Source: Ascidia mentula (taxonomy: Eukaryota; Chordata; Ascidiacea; Phlebobranchia; Ascidiidae). From it: a stretch of 64,000 nt of DNA. Every line of letters starts with the position of its first letter. Positions within the stretch are counted from its first letter, which is position 1. The notes under the pieces are model-generated. The model did no database searches. It was not told the DNA's origin and was given only the letters and a program-made list of their open reading frames with translations. The DNA lies in assembly GCA_947561715.1 (NCBI GenBank), contig OX387201.1, positions 18,738,001 through 18,802,000 of the forward strand, written 5' to 3'. The translations under genes and the position numbers were made by a program. This document shows, one piece after another, positions 21,001 through 32,984 of this stretch.

Positions 21001-24000
21001 ATTTTCCTGGCTTACTTTCCAACAATCAGCATTTCCCTCTGTGACGCCCCCTTGCGGATCCTCTTCCACACGTCGATGGTGAAGATCGTGCTGGTACTGT
21101 TAAATATTGAAGTAAGCGAACTCATCAAGGCTGATAACATTGCAGCAACCATCAGACCTCGAAGACCTGTGTATACAAACCGGTCAACCACATACGTCAC
21201 AATGACGTCACTTTTTGTTGATTTATTTTGCTCAATGGTAATGCACATTATAAACATTTTAAAATTGAATCGAAACATTTGAGTGAATTTATGTATGTTT
21301 GTAAAAAAGGTTTATGAATAAAGCCCGTGTAGACACTTTGAAACGTTTTTACTGAATATTCGTGAATCTGGAATGTCATTTTTTTAAATAAAGCTATAAA
21401 TTTTTTGCATCAATTAAGCTTCAAACATGTTGCTATATCTAAGTTTTACTCAACCTGTTGGTAAGATTTCTATGACCAGTTTCGGGTACGCGATGTTGGA
21501 ACATCCTTGCTTGTTGCCACAAACACGATCACACTCGGATGGAGTGGCGCAAGCTACTTCGTCGGGAAAGAAAACGCGGCTTATCATCCCTGGAAGAAAG
21601 AAACTACTTGAACAATATGAGAGAGAGAGGAAAAAATTTCAAATAAAAGATCGCCCGACTCTGATCGTCGACACTCTGTGTGAGTTATCAGGATGCAAAA
21701 TATTTGTTTCAAATTAAGATTTTTTGTGGGCTGATTTGTTGTGAAATGCCTTAAAAACAAGCACGTTGATCGAAAGGTGCCATAGCAGCATTTCTGTGGC
21801 TGTTGGTTTAAAAGCTAGTCATGTGCTATAGTCGCCAGTTGCACTGACAAGACCTTATAGGTCGTCTACACTACTATCTGCAGCAAATTTTAAATTTTGA
21901 TAACCTGCTCGTAAAAACAAGGAGAAATCTTAGAAATAAGCACAAAATGGCAACCTTGCCTGCTAGTCATTGTAAAACTTAATAAAGATCATCAGTGACT
22001 GGCATTTTATTGGATATAAATAATCTCACCCGTCATAACAATCATATACATAGGGATGATCTTGAGGACTCCAGCCATCACGCATGCGGCCTTGGCGTGT
22101 CTCGAAGACTTGGCTGCTAAAGCTCTCTGTACAATTACCTGCGGGTACAAAACCTAATTGTCATCGCTCACAAATGCATCAAGTGCTCCAATAAAGTGCA
22201 TTGGAAAATAAACTGTTTGGGTTAAGGGACATGAGGTCACACATGGGGAAACGAGATGACGTCATTTACATTCCATGTTTTATTTAGATGTTATTATTTT
22301 CAGCGGAACTTAATAATTACGATTAATTTTTTTAAGTCACACACGAAAAAAGATTACTTCACAAAATTCAAATCATTTTAGGAAATTTAGGTTGTTTATT
22401 TAGAATGGATTATTTTTACCGGAACTTGTCAATGTTCTTATAAATATGATTAATTGTTTCTTAAATGTTGAAATTCTCGCCGCGACGTTCCAAATGAAGA
22501 GCGATTGATTTGCATAAACACCCACCTGGTCGGTACACCAATACCATGAACCGAGGAAGTAAATACCCAGAATCATGCCGGGCCATGGGAGGTCAGAGGT
22601 CACTGGGTCTCGAAATATATGGAACGAATCCTCTCTAGGAATTCCGCAAGAGGTGCTGTTGCCGGTCTGTAGGATTTCTATGGTACTCTGTGGTATCGCT
22701 TGCATGTATTTGGTTTTAAGACTCTCGTAACCTCCAACACGGATGAAACCTGGACGTAATAATCAGAGGAAAAGGTTTAATTTTTAGACGAACGTAACAC
22801 GTGATCGGCATGTATTGTCAACGCCGTCGGACCATTTGACGCAACGTGGGCTACATATTATGCTGTGACAAAAAACTTTTGCCATTTTTTAGCATTTTGG
22901 TCATTTACAGACCAAGAAGCGACTTTTTCTCTAGCAATGGGAAAGTCATTGCTCATTACACAGTTTTGTGGATTTTAGTGTGACTGGCATGGATTCGATA
23001 TTGGCAGCATTATTCTGTTCAGTTTTAACTCAACAACTGGCCAAAGCGAGTTAAAATTGAAAGTTTCTTTTTTCTGCTTTATTCGTAATAGCAAAAATTG
23101 CAATGGGAAGAAATGCATAAAAAATATTTCATATTCGATAATTATATCCGTAGTCGAAGTTCCATCGACCATGAATTGTTTCGTTTTAAAGAGTAAATAT
23201 TGTTTTGAATTGCTGCAAAGTACTAATGTTATAAATTGCTCCATTTACTCATAACCATAAGCAACATTCCCCCTGCCAGCATGACAACTGTCTGCATCGT
23301 ATCTGTGTAGATGACTGCCTTTAAACCACCCAAGATTGTGTAGACGGCCGTAACAACAAGGAGGGAGACTGGAAAAACACAAAGTGATTAAAATTACAAT
23401 AACTTTATGACGTCTGTAATCTAATCTAATGTATTTGCTGATTTATTTATTGTCACGTAATATAGTACGTATGTGTATAGGTATTAAATCAAATATAAAA
23501 ATATTTGCCTTGTTTTTTGAGATTATGCAAATTGGCACTGAACAAAAATAAATTTAAATATTTTATTATGGCCATTTTTTCGGCGATTATCGAGCAAACA
23601 AAAAAATGCAACATCCGGACGAACCTATAGCCAAGTACATGTTGATGTTGAACGCCTGTTGTATGAAAAGAGCCCCGGCGTACAGATCCACAGCTATCTT
23701 TGTCAGCACGTACAGGGCGAGGGAAATTACCGAAAGCGTTACCCGCAGACGAGCGCCACCAAATCTCCGGTGGAGATATTCCGGCATTGTGTAAACCTGC
23801 ATGGATTTGCTGCCTGGTTTAAATAATAAACTTTGCTAGACGAAGTTTAGGACGGTCAAAATTCCAATACCCCATTACGAGCTTTAATTTAGGCCAGTTT
23901 CTTTTTGTGTCGTTCGCGTAAAGCAATTTCGCCGAGGCATATGGGGTGATTTGCATACAATATTTTCCACTGTATAGAACTTTTCAATACTTAGACGTTT

Positions 24001-24679
24001 AAAGCCACAGAACAAACTACAATAAGACCGACTGGCGTGGTTGTGATTGCAATTGTGATGACTATTAACGAAACCGTTTTTGTGCTACTGCCAAAAAACG
24101 TTTGTAAACGACAAATTGATTCTTTTATCGACTTTAAAAAACAACTTCATGCAAAGAAATACATGGCTTACATCTAATCAACGTAAATATATGTCAAGCA
24201 AATAATTACCTTGCACGCTGTATATATCGGCAAGAACATCCATCCAAGCTGTATAATCTGGTAGGGTGCGATCCATTCGAACGAACCTATCGCGATACCA
24301 CCTGCCGCCCCAGCCCCGGCTAACCCTATAAAGTGTCCACTTCCTATGTTGGATGCGAACAGCGATGCCCCAACAGGAAGCCATGACATGTGCTTTCCAG
24401 CTAAGAAGTAACTCTTCACTGTATTCCCCGATCGGCTGCACGAGGCCTTCACGACATAATGACGTCATTATTGTGACGCAAATGTTTCTATGACGTATCA
24501 ATGCTTACCCATATGCCGACGAAGAAGGTGGCCAGCATGTAAACCACAACTATCACAATGTCTGCCACTCCAAAATTCGCCTGCTCGTCATTTGAATCTT
24601 TAAACATTCCGGTGGTTTCTTGTGGATATGTAACGGTCGTTTCCGTGGCAACGGCCGCAGTGACCACTGCCGACGTCAT
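18024..24679 (-). CDS. SLC5/SGLT-type sodium-solute cotransporter
   Basis: Fourteen exons, 5' to 3': 24509-24679, 24210-24446, 23625-23796, 23249-23368, 22526-22749, 22030-22138, 21455-21589, 21016-21166, 20098-20266, 19761-19879, 19399-19495, 19193-19307, 18454-18687, 18024-18151; 726 aa with every junction in phase. Motifs follow vertebrate SGLTs in order: [88 protein letters not shown], and a final hydrophobic helix ending at the stop. N90, H95, E114 and Q470 correspond by spacing to sugar-site residues N78, H83, E102 and Q457 of human SGLT1. Likely plasma-membrane Na+/sugar (or inositol-type) symporter. The loop before the last helix is extended and very acidic (exon 18454-18687). One donor (GTCCTG, exon 9) is unusual. 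The exact SLC5 member is not decided. Confidence 0.88.
18754..18921. mobile_element. 168-bp hAT-like MITE in SLC5 intron 12
   Basis: The left end is CAGTGGTGGAATTCA and the right end in reverse CAGTGATGGGATTCAG, with sub-terminal GGTTCTAT and AGAACCGGC motifs. It is flanked by GGGTTT on the left and GGTTTA on the right. The flanks join into the dispersed motif found at 21824-21890, so the element appears to have inserted into a copy of another repeat. Confidence 0.65.
20535..20610 (-). repeat. tRNA-like (B-box) SINE-type fragment
   Basis: Read on the minus strand, this has GGTCAATCTCGTTAGCTGG followed by GGGTTCAAATCCC, resembling an internal Pol III A box and B box. No full cloverleaf with acceptor stem is evident, so it is more likely a tRNA-derived SINE remnant than a tRNA gene. 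It lies in SLC5 intron 8. Confidence 0.4.
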
Positions 24680-25588
24680 CGTTTGTTGCAGATCAAATTG
24701 CAGTGAATCCTGTGGAATGCAGTGACCTCCCCTACTCTATAGTGATTGCAGCAAATAGTTCCAAAGCAGCGACAAGCAAACTGACCCCACTATAAAATAC
24801 AGAGTTCATCGAATGTAGCAAGAGACATCCTTTACCGTGTTTAAACCGTGTAAAAGGATGTTTGTACAGATAACTTGAAACACGTCTAAACTGGTGGTCA
24901 CCCGCCTTGTCTAACTTTATGTTGCAGGTTTCGGAAGCACGAATAGGATGGATGATAACATGTGGTGACTTGTGGGTTAATCATTACAATGTGTTGCCAG
25001 GGGTGGTTTTGCGATAACGTTTCTGGAACAAGACACCTTTGGTTTAAATCCTTGACATACTGGGCGTTTTAAATGTTTATTTTCCAGCGAAGACAAATAA
25101 TCGACACACATAGCTGTTCTAAGCAACAGCATCAAATAGCAATTTTGGTTTTTACAAAACCGGGCATTGCACATAGAAATAATACCAAAGTTTCGACGCC
25201 CTTTCTGCGAAGAGTGCCCAGCGTGGATCTATGCGTTCCGTACACGTTTTCTTGATAACATTGTTCCCAATGGGTGATGGATATGGTGATTATTTCAACT
25301 TAATTTATTATGAATCACCTATGGCAACTACTTTATTATTTAGATTTAGAAAGTTGGGCAGACATTTTTTTGGTTGCTTGCCTAAGCCAGTCGTTCATAA
25401 TATTGCAGAGCAATAGTTAATTAAATATTATTGTTTAGTCAACAGACAAATCTTGCACCAAAGCGTAATGTTTTGGCATATTTTTTTTTAAATACTCCCT
25501 TTTAGAAATAAATTAAAAAATCACACACACGTGCTGGAGAAAAACAAACGGCGTTGTTACGTAATAAGATATGATTGTACGTCACCTC
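24680..25588. other. Upstream region of the SLC5 gene
   Basis: About 0.9 kb of AT-rich sequence upstream of the SLC5 start codon. No clear TATA box, RNA gene or conserved coding segment is seen. Presumably it contains the SLC5 promoter. Confidence 0.4.
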
Positions 25589-26433
25589 CAGGGTTGCCAG
25601 GGTGGCGGTATTCCCGCCCAATTGGGCTGGTTTTCAACATCGAGTTGCGGGTTATTTTTACGAGTTGCGGGTTGCGGTTTATTGGGCGGGTTCGCCAATG
25701 ACATTTTCAACCCCTATAATCACGCATTCTGGCAATAATGTCTCATACCAAGAGTAAACCAATGCGTTCATTTCCCGACAAACGAAACAATCGTACGGCG
25801 CAGAGAGTAATAATGCGTTCAGAGAAACACGCAGTGGGTGGGTGGGTGCGACAGAAACTTGAACCATGCAACTGGAGTCGTTTTTGCAAAGCAGCAATGG
25901 TGCGGAGGAAATGTTATTTTTGCAAACAAATTTAAAAAATATAGTGACCAATGAACTAAGGATTGCTTGAGGAAACAATGCAGTCAAGAGGTCTTTCGTG
26001 ATGTGTAAGTTTTTTCGCAATAATGCTTACAGCTTTCACGTAAACTACGGAATACAAATGTACGAGATTTTGTAGTTCTAAATAGACATGTATTGATTGA
26101 TTTCGTTTTTTAAAGTTGTTGGTTTCAGTTATATTATGACCCAAATTCATCGAATATTGCAACGTTTTTGCTATGTACCGGTAATACTTCTCCTTGCAAA
26201 TAAAGAAAACGTAATAGGTGGCGCCATGGTCAGAACCAAATGTGAAAAAACGTAACCGCGGTAGGTAAGCTACCGAGTGCGACAATTCACTAACAGTTGT
26301 CGATTTCAAGCTAAGTCAAGAGTAAAATTGGGCTGGTTTTGGGCTTGTTTCAGAAATTTATTGTTTGGGCGGTTTTTGGGCTAGTTTTGACAAGGCATTG
26401 GGCGGTTTTAGAAAATTTTACCTGGCAACACTG
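25589..26433. mobile_element. 845-bp non-autonomous hAT element, perfect 8-bp TSD
   Basis: The left end is CAGGGTTGCCAGGGTGG and the right end in reverse CAGTGTTGCCAGGTAAAA. Both flanks carry the identical 8-mer GTCACCTC (25581-25588 and 26434-26441), an intact hAT-type target-site duplication. Sub-terminal regions carry repeated GGGCGG/GGGCTGG motifs. There is no transposase frame. The intact duplication suggests a young insertion. Confidence 0.92.
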
Positions 26434-26968
26434 GTCACCTCACAATCGAACAACAATTACCCTCTGTGACGCAACACCAGTGACTCGTAGCTGGCGAAAT
26501 AAACAGATGGTTGTAGGTTGTCACGTTGCCTTTGCGTGATGCGCGTCATGTTTGTGAAGAAAGTTGGGCTAATGTGTGTTATGCTTGGGACAAAGTGTTG
26601 AGGATTTTTTGATAGAAAAGATGTTGAAACAATGATATATACAGTTTTATTCTGTACAAATCGCATAATTGTTCGGATTGTAGTTTGGTATCGCTTGGCT
26701 CAGTCAGTCATAATCTCTTTTCTCGGTTTGTAATTGTTGATTATAAAATGTTGAAATTTTGTCATTCAACCGTGTGCTGCAACTAATACGTTTCTAAGAA
26801 TGTATTGAGCTGCCAATATATTCAAATATTCGTATGACATGTAACTGCTAATACTTAGTTCATCCCTCAACTATTTGAACATATTTTTTAGATGAATTGG
26901 AAAATAGAATTAAATCTTTCAAAATTTTTTCCCCATTTCGTTTGCAATTTTTCCAATAGAAATATTTG
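26434..26968. promoter_or_regulatory. Upstream region of the IFRD gene
   Basis: About 0.5 kb. A pyrimidine-rich tract ending CCAATAG at 26960 precedes the IFRD start codon by eight bases, which looks like a 3' splice acceptor of a 5' UTR intron or of spliced-leader addition. Nothing else is recognised. Confidence 0.4.
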
Positions 26969-29900
26969 ATGCCGAAAAACAAACCAAAGAAGTCAAGAGG
27001 ACGTGGGTTCAAGACTCGCACTGAGCAGCTGCAAGGTGATAACTTTCACAAGGCAACTTCTTTAGTGTGACAAAGTAGCGACGACACTGATTTTAGTTGA
27101 AATTTTATACAATCAACGATCATAGAAAACTACATTTTACACATTATTAAAATATAATATGCCTGGCAGTAACAGCAACATAGTGCAGAAAATTACCACT
27201 ATTTTTACTAATGTACATAAATTTCATTACAGGTGGAGAGACAGCTTCCCAATCACAGGATGAGGAAACTTTGAGTGACACCAGTAGCGTAGCAACTGCC
27301 GCTAGTGATTGCCATGACGATGCTACCAATGGAGGTAAGATCTGAGCTGATGCGAGGGTTGTGAAAAAAAATTTGTGAAGAAAAACAACTTTACTGGGTA
27401 ACCTAAATGCAAACTTTGTGCTATTGTATACATATCAGCCACCTAAACTGTAATTCACATCAAATCATTTGTATTGTGTTCAAAAAACATGGATAAACAA
27501 TATATTCAAGAAATAAACTGGTATGGGCATTAACATGTACACTAGTGTTGGTATTATTAATTTCTCAGTGCATTAACTGTTACACTGAACCGCACCACCC
27601 AGATAATATCGGAATTTAATGATAATACTGTTTGACTGAGACATAAAATATTTTTGTCCGGGCAGCACAATATACATGAAAACACTACATGAAAGAGGCA
27701 AGATTAAATTGTTTCTAATATTTAGATGCTGCAATAGAAGCATCCAACGTTGAAGAAACAGAATTAAGGCTGAAGGAAGTCATCGAAGGTTTGACCGAAA
27801 AAAATGCGAAACACAGGTTAGTATTTCACACGTTTGTCTCCGAATGGAGGCTTGGGTTCGAATCCCACTTCCGATACCATGTATTGTTAGTTGGTTTATT
27901 ATCAGTACAAAAATGTTACCAGAAGGACACACAAGCGGATGTTGTAATGACCTTGACACCACAAACAATTCCTTTCGTAAGTTAAGCTCACATGCAGCTA
28001 ACATGTTCAAGGGTTAGCGATGCGAAACATGCTGCAGCATGGATTCATTTATTACAAGTTAAAACCAGAACATGTTTAAACAAACCATAAAAAGATGAAG
28101 ATCAAGGTTTTTAAACATTTTTTTGTTCTTACAGACAAGGTTGCTTGATTGAAATCCGAAAGGCATTTGCTTCAACGTGGTTGGTTGAATTTCTTGAGAA
28201 TTACCAAGAAACACTGCTCGACTACATGGAGAAATGCCTCAGAAAAGGTTGGTTATGTATTTGTGTCATTTTTTGTAGGTGTAAATCCTTTGCAGTTTGT
28301 TGCTTGATAAGACTTGACAGGCACAAAAATGCAGTGAAACCGAGTGACAACTAGTGTCAAATTTTAAATAATTGTGTAATTTTGTGCCATGCAAACCATT
28401 TGCCTCTGCTTCAAAAACCAAAAATACCTCAGTTTCCAATAGTTGTATACATTTTGTTGTGTAGGCAAGGGTGAAGAGCAGTCGCTTGCAGCTGATGCGC
28501 TCGCTGTCGTTGGGACTCAAGTAATTTCCACTGGCGAGGGAGAAACACTTTTCCAACAATTCAAGTCTGTTCTGACAGTGATTGTCTCCGATAAAACCGC
28601 ATCCACCATTGCCCGAACCAATGTAAGTTTGCCTATACCTAACTTATACCACCTACCTATGACCTCGGGTCACAGTACAACAATTTCATGATTTTACATT
28701 CCCCAACACAATAGTAAAGGTATATAACGATCAAAATGAATCACTACATATGCTGTAGTAAATGCATGACTGTTTATATAGGGGGTAAAGTCTAATTGTA
28801 CAAACTAAATTACATAGCACAGCGTATGTGATACATATGTTTTTATAGTGCTGTATGTCTTATATTGCTAATTATGGTAACCATCATAGCCTATGACCTC
28901 AGGATGCAGAACAATTTTAATCATTTCGTTTTTTCTCATGCAAAACACAGCGGTTTAGCTCAACCATGTTCATTACTTCTACATTACATCACTTTTAGTT
29001 TAAAAAGTCTAATTTCATAAATTTAATTAAATTAAACAAGCCCAATTGATCATTTGACAGTGCCATGTGTCATTTTGGCTAAGTCTGCATCTGCAAACTT
29101 TATTTCCAATCAATGTTATATACTTTTACATGCTGGTTTATATAAATTTATAAAATATTTTTTTTTAGTGTTGTCGAGCTTTGGGATTGATAACCTTCAT
29201 GGCGGTCGATGAGGTGGAACAGATTTACTCATGCATGGCTGTGTTTGAAAGTATTTTTTGTCTGTCATATTTAAAAGGTGACAAAAGCGTTCCCTCAGTT
29301 TCACCCCTTGTGTCTGACCTACACATGAGCGCACTGTCTGCTTGGAGTCTATTACTCTCCGTGGTTCCGTGGTCAAAAGTCGAGGAATGTGCTAAAAGGT
29401 AGTTGACCTTTAAATGTACTAATTGCTGTTTATCACACTTCCTATTAACATCATGATGTTTACAATTGGGCTGGTTTGTTAGTCATCTCCAAATTACATC
29501 TTTTATGCTAATTAATATATGACTTCTAGTATTGTGTGTGTGAATTAAAAAAAAAAAAAACTGCCAATGATGATATTGTGCTTTGTGTGTATTTACACTG
29601 GTGTTTGTACTTTTTCTAATTTTTTCTAAAACTAAATTCACTTCTGTGTGAAACGTACTTTTGTTTCCTTCATTAATCATTACGATTTTGTGATAATGCT
29701 GTTATTTCTAATCGTTACATAGTCGGTTGTATTGTCTGTTATTTTTCAGCCATCTTGCGAAACTTCCACAACTGTTAACAAGCAACAATGTCATGCTTCG
29801 AATTACTGCCGGTGAAACTATCGCATTATTTTATGAAATCTATAGATCTGAAGATTCAGAGGTTTGTAAATATATCTTTTTTCTGTGTTTCTTTCGTCAA

Positions 29901-31781
29901 TATGTTGTGTGCCGATAAATATAATATTAGCTTATTTGAATGCAAGATGAGTGTATAAAGCAATTTGACGTCTTGATAATGTACAAAAATATTCCGTAAA
30001 CATTTTTAAACGTTCTTACATTAATTTGTAATCATGGCTTTGGATATGTTTAGGTTCTTTTTGTGATTGTATGTTGTTAATAGTCACAGGGCAATATTTT
30101 CATGACTTGTATAATTTTTAATTTTTTGAACGCAAGCTCTGATATCTTTTAGTTTCTGTTGCGACTTCATTTGTATTTTGAAAAAATGAACTGTTTTAAC
30201 CAAAAAAATTGTGGCAAGTGGAGTTACTTACTGCCGATATGATTAAATTTTATTTGTGCAGAGATTAGTCCGACGCCTGTTAAATGTCCACGAATTGACT
30301 GAAGATCTTCATGAGTTAGCGACAGACAGTAGTAAACACAGAGCAAAGAAAGATCGCAGACAACAAAGATCAAGCTTCCGCGACATTCTGCGAGCTGTTG
30401 AGGTATGATCAGAAAAGTACACATTTTATGATACCAGGAAAAAACGGTTGAGGTGGTGCAGGGGTTGATCCAGGAGGGGGCAATTAGGGTGATCCTGCCA
30501 CCCCTAGTAACTAAAAAAATATGTTATTGTTCATTACACTGGTTTGCTTTTGTCTGGTGCATAGCAATCAGCTTGTCATCTGGCACCCAAACTTGCCATT
30601 AATGTAGCAATGAGGTTTGGATAGTTAAAATTTAGAAACCCCTTTTGAGATTTGTTATTTGCTAATATTGGTTCTGTGTTTGGCCACCATTGAATCTAAG
30701 TATGTATATTTTCCAACCATGTGTTAATATTGCTACAGAATGCAGATACCCCTGAGGACAATATTAAATTTGGCAGTGAGATTTTGTACATATGTTCATG
30801 GACTGGTAAGCGACAATACTCCGCAGTGAAAGAAACCTTGTCAACTGGAATGAATTTCCACCTGAAGGTAAATTATGTTGTACATATAGCAATTATATAA
30901 ACCGAATTAGTCTTCTTTTTTGAAGATAATCGTTTGGTAGTTTCCATGCCAACAGCAGTTTAATTTCATGTAAAGATCTGACCTAAATTCATAATGGAAC
31001 GATTTTGTGGAATACCCAAGCTTACATTGAATAATCAAAATTATCAATATTCATTCATTTATACCACACAAATAATCAAGTAAATGCAACTTATCCAACA
31101 AGCAATTTCCTCTGAATTCTTAACATTAAAAGTAGAAGCTTAATAAACATTGTTACACTTTGTCCCCAAATTGGGCTTTTTTGTTTTTGACATCTGTTTT
31201 TGTCATGAAGGAAAACCCACTACTTCGCGACATTTTCGAGTTGGGACCACCACTGCTCGACTCTGAAGCCAATCGATTAAATCGTGGTTCACATTTTGAG
31301 AGGGTTGGTAGTTTTGTACAAAAATGAAAAAGATTCTTTGTAAACTTTAAAGTAACACTAAGCATTTGTAGTGGCAGCAACTTCCTTTTGATAGCTTGTA
31401 TTAAGGGTTGAGTGGAATAACTGAAGAAACAATTACATATTTACAAAATGTTGGATTTGCATTTATAGAAAGTTTAATTCTATAGTATCTGATTTTTACA
31501 CAGATAAAAACATTCTTTGTAACTTTATTGTGGCATTGGTGGTAGTACTGCATAATAAAATTATCCATAATATTGGGTTGAATGACATAATTGTAGCAGT
31601 TAGTTCCTTTTAATGACTTGTTTGGGAGTTTGAGGCAAAGTTTAGAAAATGTGCATGGATTCTGATTTGTTTTAAGTTTGATTCTTTCTTGTTTCAGCAT
31701 TTGTACAACCAGGCTCTCTTTAAAGCACGGAGCATTGTGAGAGGGAGACAAAGAGATAAAAGAGTTGGGTTTAGTGCGTGA
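26969..31781 (+). CDS. IFRD1: Interferon-related developmental regulator (IFRD1/PC4-TIS7 family)
   Basis: Eleven exons: 26969-27035, 27233-27334, 27726-27816, 28135-28247, 28465-28622, 29169-29398, 29750-29861, 30262-30402, 30739-30867, 31211-31303, 31698-31781; 439 aa against about 450 in vertebrates. The basic start (MPKNKPKKSRGRGFKTR) and Ser/Asp-rich second exon are followed by the helical IFRD domain (ALGLITFMAVDEVE, MLRITAGETIALFYE), then the conserved C-terminal block with SSFRDILRAVE, NIKFGSEILYICSW, FELGPPLLD and the ending HLYNQALFKARSIVRGR. Family members are transcriptional co-regulators acting with histone deacetylase complexes and, in yeast and animals, linked to ribosome handling. 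Vertebrates have IFRD1 and IFRD2; the symbol is by family resemblance. Confidence 0.9.
27830..27885 (+). repeat. tRNA-like B-box fragment in IFRD intron 3
   Basis: TTGGGTTCGAATCCCAC is a near-perfect Pol III B box. A similar block is found on the minus strand at 58700-58730. No full tRNA fold could be drawn. Probably a SINE remnant. Confidence 0.4.
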
Positions 31782-32124
31782 ACATTTGTTTCAATGTAGG
31801 AAATTTCAACATACTTTATTTCAAGTGCGTCTTTTCACTCGTTTTAGAGTATGATTTCTGTGTGCTGGTGTGTTTTGTGGTGTGTAAAAAAGGTAAAATG
31901 ATTAAGTTAAAACGTCGACACACAATATGTCAGCATGGTTTCATCATTCTGTCCACACTTTTTATTGCCGTTCATGTATGTTGTTCCAAATCCCTCCTTC
32001 GATAATGAAATCCCTACCATGGCTCTGTCTTTATCCTATGCAGAATTTATTCTTGGGTAATTTTGCTCATTCACTGCAGACACAAAATATGTTTTGCATT
32101 GAATGCCTGCAAGATGTTGCTTGA

Positions 32125-32130
32125 AATAAA
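32125..32130 (+). other. Polyadenylation signal AATAAA for IFRD1
   Basis: An AATAAA hexamer lies about 340 bp past the IFRD stop, the first canonical one downstream on the plus strand that I noticed. It implies a 3' UTR of roughly 360 bases. Confidence 0.5.
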
Positions 32131-32984
32131 CCTGTGGGAAAACGTGGTTGTTTATATTTGTCTTTGAACAGGAGCCCCAAGAGCTTGGTTGAAATAAATA
32201 AATACGCCAATGTGAGGATCATTTGAAACTAAGAGGGAGAACCTAGACCCTATAATAAAAATCCTGTAGTTTGAAAGCAACAATGGTTGGCCCACCCCTG
32301 GACTGGCATATGCTGAACTGGCTCCAGTCACATGTGTCTCTTCTTGGATATTAACTAGCACATGCAAGCTTTTACAATTACTAACTAGTTTTTATATTGC
32401 TTGTTTGCTTTGACCCGTAAGTACCACAAAACACCATGTAGATTTGTAGGTTAATAGTGTATATTGCAACTATAACGCAGTGTTACATGTGGATCTTCCT
32501 ATTATCTCATTGTAAAATTCACTGTTTACCAATGGAACATTTACTATTCGAACACAATGTTTTGTTCTGGGTCTAAATATTCTGCAAGAATTTTTGCAGA
32601 ACTAAAGAATTCGCATTTTGTCCATTCCACGACATCCACTCCTGGTTCTCAAACTGAATCCAACAAACAGAACAATCTCATAGCTGACAAACATTGTTAT
32701 TGTTTCAACAGAAATGACAAATGAAAAATCATCAGTTTATTGAAGCATAAAAATCAGCCAAAACCCTCAACATTGAATTCAGCCTTGTTCAAAAAATGCA
32801 GCAAATAAAGTCGCTCAGCAGTTTTACAAATTACCAACTTTTAGTTGTATTATGTACAGGGGTAGTCCCCTTACTAATTTGTACAGGTCTGTATGAAACA
32901 AACCAGCAGGATCTTGCACGATTATTCACAAGATAGTTGAGGTCAGAATGGAAAAGCCTCGAAAAGAAGCAGAGAAGATAGATT
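32131..32984. other. Convergent 3' region between IFRD1 and the SR gene
   Basis: About 0.85 kb of AT-rich sequence between two convergent genes. It should contain the 3' UTR of the SR protein gene on the minus strand. No coding segment or RNA gene is recognised. Confidence 0.45.
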
